Positions 1-7,995 of a stretch of 64,000 nucleotides of DNA are shown here, in pieces. The notes below the pieces were generated by a model. The model was not told where the DNA came from. It saw only the letters and a program-made list of their open reading frames with translations, and did not search any database. This DNA is from Candidatus Iainarchaeum sp. (GTDB taxonomy: Archaea > Iainarchaeota > Iainarchaeia > Iainarchaeales > UBA10219): positions 62,001 through 126,000 of the forward strand of contig JAGVWE010000006.1 of NCBI GenBank assembly GCA_018304425.1. Reading direction: 5' to 3'. Made by a program: the position numbers and the translations under genes. Numbering within the stretch: the stretch's first letter is position 1; each line of letters starts with the position of its first letter.

Positions 1-6
1 ACTTTT

Positions 7-351
7 ATGGTTAGTGTGACCCAGGCCGGGCTGTTACAGCGGTTGTTGGCAGGCGACCGAACAACGGAGAAACGGGTAGCCAGGGAATTGGGGCTGACCC
101 AGGGCACGGTTTCCCAGGCCCTGAAAGGGCTTAAAAAGCAGGGATTCCTCAAAGACAACCAGGCATGGGCCGGCACCCCCCACGCGCTGGCCCTCAAAAA
201 CTGTTTGGCGAAAAACCGGGTCGGGCTCCCGAAAAACCGGGAAATCGAGGGCGGGCTGGCAGGCAAGGAAGTCGAAGACTGGCCAAGACTGCAGGACTTG
301 ACCAACATGGCTGAAACCAATGACGTGAAACTGCCTCGGGCAGGAAAGTGA
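7..351 (+). CDS. Small HTH protein, probable antitoxin/regulator of a decayed TA pair
   Basis: A 114-residue protein with a helix-turn-helix in its first 50 residues: a VARELGLTQGTVSQALKGLKK segment reads as the two DNA-contacting helices of a winged helix. The C-terminal half is basic and of low complexity, and I recognise no further domain. The next reading frame starts 4 bases after its stop and resembles the start of a nucleotidyltransferase toxin. The pair therefore has the same layout as the better preserved HTH/nucleotidyltransferase pair at 19356-20563. Inference: the DNA-binding antitoxin half of a type IV-like toxin-antitoxin module whose toxin is broken. The ATG at 7 is close to the window edge, so an upstream start cannot be excluded. 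Confidence 0.55.
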   Translation: MVSVTQAGLLQRLLAGDRTTEKRVARELGLTQGTVSQALKGLKKQGFLKDNQAWAGTPHALALKNCLAKNRVGLPKNREIEGGLAGKEVEDWPRLQDLTNMAETNDVKLPRAGK

Positions 352-355
352 AACC

Positions 356-511
356 GTGTTCCAAAACTTCACGGCAGAACAACTCCGGGAAATCGTCGAG
401 GAAATCGCCCGGGTCCTGGAAACGTGTTTGACGGTGTACGCGTTTGGCGGCGCCGTCATGGTCTTCGACGCCCTCAAAAACGGCTCAAAACCGCAAAAAA
501 GACGCCGTTAA
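356..511 (+). pseudogene. Truncated nucleotidyltransferase (toxin-like) remnant
   Basis: A GTG-initiated 51-residue frame directly after the HTH gene. It encodes an acidic helix (EQLREIVEEIARVLE) and then VYAFGGAVMVFDALKNG, which matches the start of DUF6036-type nucleotidyltransferases (the GG motif followed by a loop and the catalytic S/T-x-D-x-D). Just where the catalytic aspartates should come, the frame turns into lysine/arginine residues and stops. Shifting frame at about 489-497 gives a KKDAV string that could be the lost motif. The fold and metal site cannot form, so I call it a pseudogene produced by a frameshift plus deletion. It is too short to classify firmly. Confidence 0.45.
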
Positions 512-569
512 AACCAGGATTGCACCAAAAGGTTTAATGGGGCCCACACACTAAAAGGATGGGATTGAC

Positions 570-1517
570 ATGGTTTCCATCGGCGTAATCGGAATGGGCA
601 AATGGGGGTACAACCACGTGAACACCCTGGCAAACCTGGGCCACAAACCAGCCGCCATCGCAGACCCCGCGCCCCACGCCCAAGCCAAGGCAGCGTCGCT
701 GAACGTTGAACACTTCTCCGACTACCGGAAAATGCTGCCAACCGTGGAAGCCGTGGTCATCGCCGCGCCCACCAACCTCCACTACCGGATTGCCTTGGAC
801 TGTTTGCAGGCAGGCAAGCACGTGCTCGTCGAAAAACCCATCGCGGAAACGGTTGTGGAGGGAAAGAAACTGCAGGCCCTGGCCGCGAAGAAAAAACGGG
901 TGCTGGCGGTAGGCCAATTATTCCGCTTCAACCCCGCGCTCGCCGAATTGAAGCGGCAGCTGAAGGAAGCCGGCCGGCCTCACTACCTCACGGCGCGGTT
1001 CATCCACTCCAGCAACCCCCCGCGCACGGACAGCGGCGCGATAGACAATTTTGGCACGCACGCCTTTGACTGGCTCAACTATTTGCTGGACGCGAAGCCC
1101 AAAAAGGTTTTCGCGTTGAAGCACCACTTCCTGTCCCGGGAACGCGAGGACGCGGCCGTGTGCCTCCTCGACTACGGCAAGTTCTTCGCCTCCGTGGAAC
1201 TGGGCTGGCTGCATCCCCTCAAGCGACGGGATGTCTGGCTGATTGCGGAGAAAAACAAGGTGCACGCGGACCTGCTGGAACAACGGGTTGAGGTAACGCC
1301 GATAATGGTGGGCTATGAAGGCAACCAGGTGGGCGCGAAAACCGAGGCCCGCGTGCAAAAAACGGAGCCCCTGGAAGCAGAGTTAATCCACTTCCTGGAC
1401 TGCATCGAGACCGGAAAGCGGCCGCTCAACGACGCGCAGGCCGGCCTGGACGCCCTCGAGGTATGCCTTGCCTGCCACAGGGCCGCGGAAACCGGGAAGC
1501 CGGTAGACTTAAAATAA
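570..1517 (+). CDS. Gfo/Idh/MocA-family NAD(P)-dependent sugar oxidoreductase
   Basis: A 315-residue dinucleotide-dependent dehydrogenase. The N-terminal Rossmann motif is at residues 5-13 (GVIGMGKWG), and the family signature EKP, with the lysine that positions substrate, is at residues 88-90. Length and two-domain layout are typical. Proteins of this family next to a DegT aminotransferase usually oxidise C3 of a UDP-HexNAc or UDP-HexNAcA (WbpB type) so that the partner can aminate it. The next gene is such an aminotransferase, so the pair probably makes an amino sugar for the surface glycan. The exact substrate is inference. It is the first gene of a (+) operon running to 5703. Confidence 0.85.
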   Translation: MVSIGVIGMGKWGYNHVNTLANLGHKPAAIADPAPHAQAKAASLNVEHFSDYRKMLPTVEAVVIAAPTNLHYRIALDCLQAGKHVLVEKPIAETVVEGKKLQALAAKKKRVLAVGQLFRFNPALAELKRQLKEAGRPHYLTARFIHSSNPPRTDSGAIDNFGTHAFDWLNYLLDAKPKKVFALKHHFLSREREDAAVCLLDYGKFFASVELGWLHPLKRRDVWLIAEKNKVHADLLEQRVEVTPIMVGYEGNQVGAKTEARVQKTEPLEAELIHFLDCIETGKRPLNDAQAGLDALEVCLACHRAAETGKPVDLK

Positions 1518-1538
1518 GTGCCAACGAGGTGTAATGCC

Positions 1539-2624
1539 ATGCAAGTGCCATCCGGTAGACCCGCCATGACGCCTGAAATGATTGAGGCCGCGGTGCAGGT
1601 CCTGAAGAGCGGCCGTTACGTCAAGGGCCCCAAGAACGAGGAATTCGAGCAAGGCTTTGCCGCCTACTGCGGGGCCAGCCGGGGAATCTCCGTCAGCAAC
1701 GGCACGATAGCCCTTTACCTGGCCCTCCAGGCCCTGGACGTGAAAAAAGGCGACGAAGTGCTGGTGCCAGCCAACACCTTCATTGCCACGGCCGAGCCCA
1801 TCAAGCTGTTGGGCGCCAAACCCGTCTTCGTGGACTGCAACGAGGCCTACCTGATTGACTTGAAGGACGCCGAGAAAAAGGTGACGAAAAAGACGAAGGG
1901 CCTCATCCCCGTGCACTTGTACGGGCAGCCCTGCGACATGAAGGAAGTGAGCGACTTCAAGAAACGCCACGGCTGCTGGGTGCTGGAGGACTGCGCGCAA
2001 GCCCATGGCGCGGAATACGGCGGGCGACGCGTGGGCTCGTTCGGGGAAATGGCTTGCTTCTCGTTTTTCCCCTCCAAGAACATGACGGTGGCAGGCGACG
2101 GCGGCATGGTGCTGAGCAGCGACGAAGGGCTGGCGAAGACCGTGGAAATGCTGCGCGACCACGGAAGGGACTTCCACGCGCCCAATGGGGCCAACGTGCA
2201 CCCCCTGCTGTCCCTCAACTACCGCTTGTCCGAAGTGCTGGCCGCCATCGGCAACGAGCAACTCAAGCTGCTGCCTGAATTCGTGAAGGCCCGGCAACGG
2301 ATTGCCAGACGCTATGACAAGGAGCTGAGGAACGACGTGGTGAAGCCCGTGGTGCTGCCGAACCGCTCCCACGCCTACCACTTGTACGTCCTCCGCACCA
2401 GGAAGAGGGACGAGTTGATGGCCTGGCTCAAGAAAGAAGGCGTTGCCACCGGCATCCACTACCCCATACCCGTGCACAAGCAGCCGTCCATGGACTGCCA
2501 AGGACAACGCGTGCCCAACGTCGAAAAATACGCGGACGAAATCCTGTCCATCCCCATGTACCCCTCGCTGACCGAAGAAGAACAGGGCTTCGTCGTCGAG
2601 AAAATCAACGCCTTCAGGTTTTGA
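1539..2624 (+). CDS. DegT/DnrJ/EryC1/StrS-family PLP sugar aminotransferase
   Basis: A 361-residue fold-type I aminotransferase. The PLP lysine is K180 in FSFFPSKNMTVAGDGG, and the cofactor-binding aspartate is in VLEDCAQAHGAEY near residue 151. Because the lysine is present, this is a true aminotransferase rather than a ColD/RfbH-type dehydrase, which has histidine there. It should convert a 3-keto nucleotide sugar, probably the product of the preceding oxidoreductase, into a 3-amino sugar. I chose the ATG at 1539 over the GTG at 1518, which directly follows the upstream stop, because a GAGGTG ribosome-binding-like sequence lies 8 bases before 1539 and the family normally starts here. Confidence 0.88.
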   Translation: MQVPSGRPAMTPEMIEAAVQVLKSGRYVKGPKNEEFEQGFAAYCGASRGISVSNGTIALYLALQALDVKKGDEVLVPANTFIATAEPIKLLGAKPVFVDCNEAYLIDLKDAEKKVTKKTKGLIPVHLYGQPCDMKEVSDFKKRHGCWVLEDCAQAHGAEYGGRRVGSFGEMACFSFFPSKNMTVAGDGGMVLSSDEGLAKTVEMLRDHGRDFHAPNGANVHPLLSLNYRLSEVLAAIGNEQLKLLPEFVKARQRIARRYDKELRNDVVKPVVLPNRSHAYHLYVLRTRKRDELMAWLKKEGVATGIHYPIPVHKQPSMDCQGQRVPNVEKYADEILSIPMYPSLTEEEQGFVVEKINAFRF

Positions 2625-2641
2625 ACGGAAAAGGAACCCCC

Positions 2642-3271
2642 ATGGCTGCTGCCGGAAAAGCCGAGTACTTTCAGCGGGAACTGTCCTTCGAAGAAAAATT
2701 CTTCCACCCCGGCCCGGCCGGGAAAAGCCTGGAAGCCGGCTGCGGCAACGGGGTCTTCCAGCAGCGGCTGGGCCTGGACTCCTATGGCCTTGACTTGGAC
2801 CTGGGCTACCTCCAGGCAAACCCCTGCAGGCACCTGGTGTGCGCGTACATGGAGCGCATGCCATTCAAGGACGCCTGCTTCGACCACGCGTACGCCATCA
2901 CCTCCCTGCAGTACACGGACTTCGGGAAGGCCTTCGCGGAACTCCTGCGCGTGACCCGAAAGGGGGGCCGCATCGGCTTCACGCTGCCCAACGCCTTCTC
3001 GCTGGCCGGCCTGCACCGCGCCCTCCTCCTGCTGCTGAACCACTACCGCTTCCAAGGCAAACCACTGCCAAGGCCGAAAATGGAGGCAACGCCGTGGCTG
3101 ACCGCCCGGGTCCTCGGCGATGCCCGGGTGAAAGCCGTGAAGGCCAGCGGCTCGGAAGTGGCGTTCTATCCCTGGGGAAAGGGACACTGGCCTTGGCTGG
3201 AGGCCCGGCTGCCCTGCTTCCTTAAAGTATTGTTCGGCCGGGAAGTATTCTATTTACTGGAGAAAAGGTAG
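2642..3271 (+). CDS. SAM-dependent methyltransferase (type 11 like)
   Basis: A class I methyltransferase of 209 residues. Motif I is LEAGCGNGVF near residue 30, followed by an acidic residue after the second strand (GLDLDLGY) and a GGRIGFTLPN segment typical of type 11 enzymes. It is strikingly similar over its whole length to the minus-strand gene at 17199-17837 (shared LGLDS-GLD-DLGYL-ANPCRHLVCA and a common C-terminus, LFGRE-(F/Y)Y-L). In the sugar operon it probably methylates a glycan or glycolipid precursor; substrate unknown. ATG 2642, preceded by AAAAGGA, is preferred to the TTG at 2621 that overlaps the upstream gene. Confidence 0.8.
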   Translation: MAAAGKAEYFQRELSFEEKFFHPGPAGKSLEAGCGNGVFQQRLGLDSYGLDLDLGYLQANPCRHLVCAYMERMPFKDACFDHAYAITSLQYTDFGKAFAELLRVTRKGGRIGFTLPNAFSLAGLHRALLLLLNHYRFQGKPLPRPKMEATPWLTARVLGDARVKAVKASGSEVAFYPWGKGHWPWLEARLPCFLKVLFGREVFYLLEKR

Positions 3272-3280
3272 GGGCCAAAG

Positions 3281-4453
3281 ATGCGAGTCTGCATTGTCTC
3301 CAAGACCTCGAAAGTTGACCGCCTGACACCCGTCAGCAACTACAAGTACGTGGGCGGCGGCGGCATTTCCACGCACACCCTGGCCTTGGCCCTCGAAGGA
3401 CTGGGCCACGAAGTCCTGATTGCCGGGCACCCCGACGAAATCGGGAAAGGATTTGACGTGGTCCTGCACCAGAACACCAAGCTGTTGCCGGAGACCCAGC
3501 GGAAGGCCGAGGAGCTGGGCCTGCCCTTCGCCGTGACCGTGAACGGCATGATTTCCTGCCCCAAGGCCACGCACGTGAAAAGCCGGGACTACTTCGGCTA
3601 CGAATGCCGGAAGTGCTCGTTGCCCGGCCTCCTGCACTGCTTTGCCACGGACAAGGACATGGGTTACAGCTGGTTCAGGGCGGATGAAAACAACCGCGCG
3701 GCCCTGTTGTTGACGGCCCTGCCAAGGTACCAGTTGCTGCGCGCGCGGATGCAGGCGTTGGCGAAAGCCGGCCAGGTAATCCCCATCGACCAAATCCTGC
3801 GCTCGACGCTCGTCGAGGCAGGAGTGCCGGCGGAAAGGATTGAGGTCTGCCCGCAGCCGGTCAGCGAGGACTTCTTGCGGGATTCCGGGGAACGGGTGTT
3901 CGCGGAAAAGACCTTCGTGTTTTCGGGGGGCACGCAGTGGATCAAGGGCTTCGAGGCCAGTGTGTGGGCCGTTGAACGGGTGCCAAAAGCCCGGCTCGCC
4001 GTGTTGGGCCACCAGGTGCCGGAAAGGGTGCAGTGGGCGAAGAAGGTGCTGGGTAATCGCGTCACGTTCCCGGGCAACATCGACAACCGGGAAATCGGCA
4101 AGTATTTTTACTCGGCGTATGGCGCCCTTTTCTCAAGCGTCTGGTTCGAGGGCTATGCCCGCGCGTTCTCCGAGCCCATGATGTGCGGGACCCCGGTCAT
4201 TGCCTTTCCCGACCGGGGAGGCGGCGATTACATGGAGCACGAGCGAACCGCGTTGGTGGCGCGCGAGCGCTCGGTGGAGGCGTACGCCGAGCAAATCAAG
4301 CGATTGGTGGAAGACGAGGGGCTGCGGAACCGGCTGGGCAGGAACGCGCGGGAATACGCGGTGGAAAACTTTTCCGCGGACAAGGTGGCCGGGCGGTACG
4401 AGAAGATGCTGAAAGCCGTTGCCAGGCAGGGGAGCGGGAAAAAATGTCGTTGA
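3281..4453 (+). CDS. Glycosyltransferase family 4 (GT-B fold)
   Basis: A 390-residue retaining glycosyltransferase. The N-terminal GGGGISTHTLALALEGLGHEV segment is the usual acceptor-side glycine loop. The C-terminal donor half contains FVFSGGTQWIKG and SSVWFEGYARAFSEPMMCGTPVIAF, the E-x7-E-type motif of GT4. It should transfer a sugar from a nucleotide donor in the cytoplasm. Unusual: a cysteine-rich insertion between the halves (GYECRKCSLPGLLHC) that could hold a metal. It lies 9 bases after the methyltransferase and overlaps the deacetylase start by 10 bases, so it is translationally coupled. Confidence 0.85.
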   Translation: MRVCIVSKTSKVDRLTPVSNYKYVGGGGISTHTLALALEGLGHEVLIAGHPDEIGKGFDVVLHQNTKLLPETQRKAEELGLPFAVTVNGMISCPKATHVKSRDYFGYECRKCSLPGLLHCFATDKDMGYSWFRADENNRAALLLTALPRYQLLRARMQALAKAGQVIPIDQILRSTLVEAGVPAERIEVCPQPVSEDFLRDSGERVFAEKTFVFSGGTQWIKGFEASVWAVERVPKARLAVLGHQVPERVQWAKKVLGNRVTFPGNIDNREIGKYFYSAYGALFSSVWFEGYARAFSEPMMCGTPVIAFPDRGGGDYMEHERTALVARERSVEAYAEQIKRLVEDEGLRNRLGRNAREYAVENFSADKVAGRYEKMLKAVARQGSGKKCR

Positions 4454-5703
4454 AGCTCATGGTTTACCGGAGACTGTGTTCCATAATTTATTACAGCGGG
4501 TTGCTTTCGGTGTTCAAGGCGTTGAACCGGAGGAAGGTGCGCGTGCTGACCTATCACCGCATCGACGAAGTGGACGCGGACTTCGTGGCAAGAAACATCT
4601 TGAACATCGCGGTGCCAAGGCCCTTGTTCGAACGGCAACTGGATTATTTGAGGAAACGCTATGACGTGATTCCGATGGCGCGGTTCGTGGCGGCCCTGGA
4701 GGGGAAGGCCGCGTGGCCGGAAAACGCCGTGGTGCTCACCCTGGACGATGGCACGAAAGACAATTACCGGAACGCGTTTCCCGCGCTGAAGGAAAGGGGG
4801 TTGCCGGCCACCTTCTTTGTGGTCACGAATGCCGCGGGCGGGGAACTGCCGGACTACTACACGTATTATTTCGTGTTCGACCGGCTGGGGGCGGAAAAAA
4901 TGTTGGCGGCCTTGAACCAGGCCCTGGGCAAAGAACACAGGGAAATGTTTGAGGCCAGGCTCGAGTTCCTGTCCCTGGGAAAGGCGCGGCGGCAGGAAAT
5001 CCTGGCCGGCCTTTGCCGCGAGCACGGCTTAAAGCTGCCGGGAGGCTTGTGTGGCAAGCATTTCATGGACTGGAACGAGCTCTCCGTGCTACATAAGAGC
5101 GGCTTGGATGTGGAGCCCCACTCCGCCTCGCATGCCTTGCTCAGCCGCGTGCCCGCCGAAGAGGCGCGAACCGAAATCAGGGAATCCAAGGCCGCCATTG
5201 AACGGCGGCTGGGAAAGAAGTGTGGGGTGCTGGCCTATCCCTTTGGCTGGGAGCGTTCTTGGAGCCCGGCCATTGTTGGAATGCTGGGGGACGCGGGCTT
5301 CCAGGCGGCTTTCCTGGCGGTTGACGGTCTGAACGACGAAAACTCGGGCCGGTTCACGCTCAAGCGATGCAATGCCGTGCCCAACAGCCTGCCGGAGTTC
5401 GCCTGCGAGGTCGAGGGCCTGCGCGCGGAAATGAATAAAATCGTGAAGGCCCTGTTATTCTTCAGGGTAACCCTGTACAACCGAAAAGAAGCCGAAACCC
5501 GGGACCTGAATGAACGGCAAAAAAGAGCGCTGGCCTACCTCGAAAAGAACCCCGCCATAACCTCCAAAAAATACGCCAAAATAGCCAATATTCCTTCGCC
5601 TCCCGTGGCCATAGCCGACTTAAACAAGCTCGTACACCTGGGTGTAATCAAGAGAATAGGAAAAACCAGGGGCGCTTACTACATCCTCAACCAACAACCT
5701 TAA
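4444..5703 (+). CDS. NodB-type polysaccharide deacetylase fused to a C-terminal winged-helix domain
   Basis: A 419-residue protein. Residues about 35-330 are a NodB carbohydrate-esterase 4 domain: an LTYHRI strand, the metal/catalytic motif LTLDDG (D101, D102), HSASH (H226, H230) and LAYPFG near 263-267. It should remove N-acetyl groups from a glycan. Residues about 354-416 are a winged helix (NERQKRALAYLEKNP, then TSKKYAKIANIPSPPVAI and VKRIGKTRGAYYIL) of the kind found at the end of Fic proteins and transcription factors, which is unexpected on a deacetylase. The DNA for this tail is AT-richer than the rest. ATG 4444 overlaps the GT4 gene. The open frame extends upstream, but that part is only a shadow of GT4. 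Confidence 0.8.
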   Translation: MSLKLMVYRRLCSIIYYSGLLSVFKALNRRKVRVLTYHRIDEVDADFVARNILNIAVPRPLFERQLDYLRKRYDVIPMARFVAALEGKAAWPENAVVLTLDDGTKDNYRNAFPALKERGLPATFFVVTNAAGGELPDYYTYYFVFDRLGAEKMLAALNQALGKEHREMFEARLEFLSLGKARRQEILAGLCREHGLKLPGGLCGKHFMDWNELSVLHKSGLDVEPHSASHALLSRVPAEEARTEIRESKAAIERRLGKKCGVLAYPFGWERSWSPAIVGMLGDAGFQAAFLAVDGLNDENSGRFTLKRCNAVPNSLPEFACEVEGLRAEMNKIVKALLFFRVTLYNRKEAETRDLNERQKRALAYLEKNPAITSKKYAKIANIPSPPVAIADLNKLVHLGVIKRIGKTRGAYYILNQQP

Positions 5704-5955
5704 AGATACTTAAAAATAGTTAATGATTAGCTTAATAATTGAAAATAAATCACGCGGCAGGAACCCACTCAAAGACTAACCAAAAAGCTATTTGGAGGAC
5801 CGGACTTGACTCATGCAAGACCATTAAATCTGGTGGAAGGTGAAGCGCTGATGAGGCTGGTGGCAGTCATTCCCGCGCAAGGGCCCTCCAGGCAGTATGC
5901 CGTGCCCATATACTTAAATACCTTTTGTGTAACGATAGTAATCTGTTGAATTACC
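5704..5955. other. Intergenic region with a duplicated fragment of the downstream GT2 gene start
   Basis: 252 bases without an intact gene. It contains a copy of the 7996 GT2 start: bases 5851-5879 match 7996-8024 with one mismatch in 29, and a nearby GACTTGACT (5803-5811) matches 7961-7969. After 5879 the similarity stops abruptly. An AT-rich TATA candidate at 5913-5921 serves the AbiE pair that follows. This reads as the left scar of an insertion. Confidence 0.6.
5913..5954 (+). promoter_or_regulatory. AbiE promoter with inverted-repeat operator candidate
   Basis: CTTAAATAC at 5913-5921 is a TATA-like box about 40 bases before the antitoxin ATG. An inverted repeat, GTAAT at 5938-5942 and ATTAC at 5950-5954 with a 7-base gap, ends one base before the start codon. 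AbiEi antitoxins are known to repress their own promoters at inverted repeats, so this is a plausible operator, though the arms are short. Confidence 0.4.
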
Positions 5956-6771
5956 ATGTGTGCACAGAAGATATTTTTTGGTCCTTTGGAGTCGAGGCTC
6001 TTGTTTGCCCTAGAAGAACAGGGCCTAAGTGTATTCTCCTTCCGAGATGCCATGCGGCTACTGCGGGCATCCAACGATGCCACCAAAAACGTGCTGTACC
6101 GGCTCAAAAGAAAGAAACGAATCCAGGAAATACTCAAAGGAAAATACTTGTTCGTCCCCGCACGAGCCGGAATCGAAGGCCAATGGACTGAAGACGTTTA
6201 CCTCGTGCTCTCAAAAATAATGAAACCTGACTACTATGTTGGCTTTTGGACGGCCTTAAACTATTGGGGCATGACCGAACAAATCCCCAATACCGTTTTC
6301 GTGGCCATCACTTCGAGGGCGAGAGACTTTGAATTTGGCAGCCAAAAAATAAAGTTCATTACGCTGGCAAAAAACAGGTTCACTGGTCTTATTTCACAGC
6401 AAACAAAGTGGGGCGAGTTCAACATTTCAAGCAAAGAGAAAACCATCATCGACTGCCTCCTGTTCCCCCAATACTGCGGCGGCCTAACGGAAGCAGCTAA
6501 AGCCCTGTGGAACGCAAGAAAAGAATTAAACTGGAATCTCCTGCTAGGCCTCATTGAAAAAATAGGCGTTGGCACACCCAGGCGAAGGCTGGGCTTCCTA
6601 CTAGAACAACTAAACCTGCAGGAAGACGTCCAACGGCGCCTGCAGGAACCCCTCAAGGGTTTCGCGTGGGCCGACCCCTCCAGGCAAAAAAAGGTTTTAG
6701 CCTATGACAAGAAATGGGGCCTAAAAGTAAACGTCGACAAACAAGCATTAACCCACTGGATGGAAACCTGA
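5956..6771 (+). CDS. abiEi: AbiEi-family antitoxin (type IV toxin-antitoxin)
   Basis: A 271-residue protein. It has an N-terminal winged helix (residues about 15-60: VFSFRDAMRLLRASNDATKNVLYRLKRKKRI, then a wing GKYLFVP) and an AbiEi C-terminal region (YYVGFWTALNYWGMTEQIP, VFVAIT, and KEKTIIDCLLFPQYCGGL, a conserved signature). In this family the winged helix represses the operon and the C-terminal region counters the nucleotidyltransferase toxin without stable binding. The toxin gene begins on the very next base. The pair sits between a deacetylase and a GT2 gene whose start is duplicated on the other side of it. Codon use is AT-richer than in the neighbouring sugar genes, which fits acquisition. 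Confidence 0.88.
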   Translation: MCAQKIFFGPLESRLLFALEEQGLSVFSFRDAMRLLRASNDATKNVLYRLKRKKRIQEILKGKYLFVPARAGIEGQWTEDVYLVLSKIMKPDYYVGFWTALNYWGMTEQIPNTVFVAITSRARDFEFGSQKIKFITLAKNRFTGLISQQTKWGEFNISSKEKTIIDCLLFPQYCGGLTEAAKALWNARKELNWNLLLGLIEKIGVGTPRRRLGFLLEQLNLQEDVQRRLQEPLKGFAWADPSRQKKVLAYDKKWGLKVNVDKQALTHWMET

Positions 6772-7953
6772 ATGAACGCAGACCAATTAAAACGCCTCGC
6801 CGGAAAAGAGGGCATTCCGTTTGGAACAATCGAAAAAGACTATGCACTGACCATAATCCTCTCTCGGCTCGGCCAACAAGGCTTTGCAAGGGACCTCTTC
6901 TTCAAGGGAGGCACGGCAATCAAGAAAATCTACTTCCACGACACAAGGTTCTCGGAAGACCTTGACTTTACCTGCCAGTCCACGGAGGCACCCAAAAAAC
7001 TCCTCCAATGGCTGGAAAAAGAAATAACAGGCAAACAAATCGAATGCATCAAATTCGGCGAAATAAAAGAAAACGAGGAAACCACGAAAAGCGCGAAAAT
7101 ACGGTTGGCCTACTCGGAAACCTCGGGCCACCAGACCAGCATTAAATTCGACTTAAGCCTCAGAGAACAAGTTCTTTTACCCTCTCAGACGACCGAGTTA
7201 CTCGAAGAATACGACCAACCCGCCTCAAAAATTCTGCCAATGGATTTAACTGAAATCATGGCCGAAAAAATACGTGCCCTCCTCACCCGAAAGCTGCCAA
7301 GAGACTTATACGACGTCTGGTTCCTCGCAAAAAGGCACGTCTCCATCGATGCAACGATAGTAGAACAAAAGCTATCGTATTATGGGCGAAAACTCGACGC
7401 CCAACAAATAAACCAGGTAATCCAGGAAACCCGCGCAAACTGGAAAACCGACCTTGAACGGCTTCTCCCGAAAACACCGGAATACTCGGAGGTGGTGCGT
7501 GAAACAATCCAGGTATTCACTAAAAACAGGTGGTTTGACATGATAGCCCCAATCGAAATAAAGGAAATCGACGCAGGGCACGTTGAGAAAGTCAACGACT
7601 TTGCCTCCGCGCAAGCGTTCTACGTGACGCTCACGGGCGAACCACACCCGGAGTGGACAGCAATACTTAAGAACTTACACGACAACTGGATTTATTTGTT
7701 GAGGCGCCGAATCGCCGTCCAGGGCAACAAAATAATGATGGTGTTCGGAGATGAAAACGAAATAGCGCCCCACATCGATCACCTCAAAAAACTCATTAAA
7801 GAAACCAATGACCGGGCAAGCAGGGTGAATCAAACCAGGGTTGAACAACAAAAGCGCACCCAAAAAATCGAACTCGACCGGCTCCTCGAAGCCGAAAAAG
7901 CAAAGAAAAAACTGAGAAAAATCAATGCAGGCCTACAAACGGGTACGCCATAA
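6772..7953 (+). CDS. abiEii: AbiEii-family nucleotidyltransferase toxin
   Basis: A 393-residue protein with a minimal nucleotidyltransferase fold: FFKGGTAI at residues 43-50 and FSEDLDF at 60-66 supply the GG and S-x-D-x-D catalytic motif. The MDLTEIMAEKIRALLTRKLPRDLYDVWFL segment is the classic AbiEii helical signature with R-D-x-x-D-x-W. Family members transfer nucleotides onto tRNA or other targets and arrest growth. Residues about 250-393 form a C-terminal extension ending in a basic coiled coil that I do not recognise; it may determine the target. Starts immediately after the antitoxin stop. Confidence 0.88.
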   Translation: MNADQLKRLAGKEGIPFGTIEKDYALTIILSRLGQQGFARDLFFKGGTAIKKIYFHDTRFSEDLDFTCQSTEAPKKLLQWLEKEITGKQIECIKFGEIKENEETTKSAKIRLAYSETSGHQTSIKFDLSLREQVLLPSQTTELLEEYDQPASKILPMDLTEIMAEKIRALLTRKLPRDLYDVWFLAKRHVSIDATIVEQKLSYYGRKLDAQQINQVIQETRANWKTDLERLLPKTPEYSEVVRETIQVFTKNRWFDMIAPIEIKEIDAGHVEKVNDFASAQAFYVTLTGEPHPEWTAILKNLHDNWIYLLRRRIAVQGNKIMMVFGDENEIAPHIDHLKKLIKETNDRASRVNQTRVEQQKRTQKIELDRLLEAEKAKKKLRKINAGLQTGTP

Positions 7954-7995
7954 GGGTGATGACTTGACTAGCGCAACGGCACAGGGTTGGAAGAA

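Noticed and set aside
1509-2864. 451-residue minus-strand open frame
   Set aside because: It is the shadow of the DegT and methyltransferase genes in a high-GC region, with no recognisable domain.
4183-4443. Upstream extension of the deacetylase reading frame
   Set aside because: It overlaps the GT4 gene in another frame, has no domain sequence, and ATG 4444 gives the normal NodB start.
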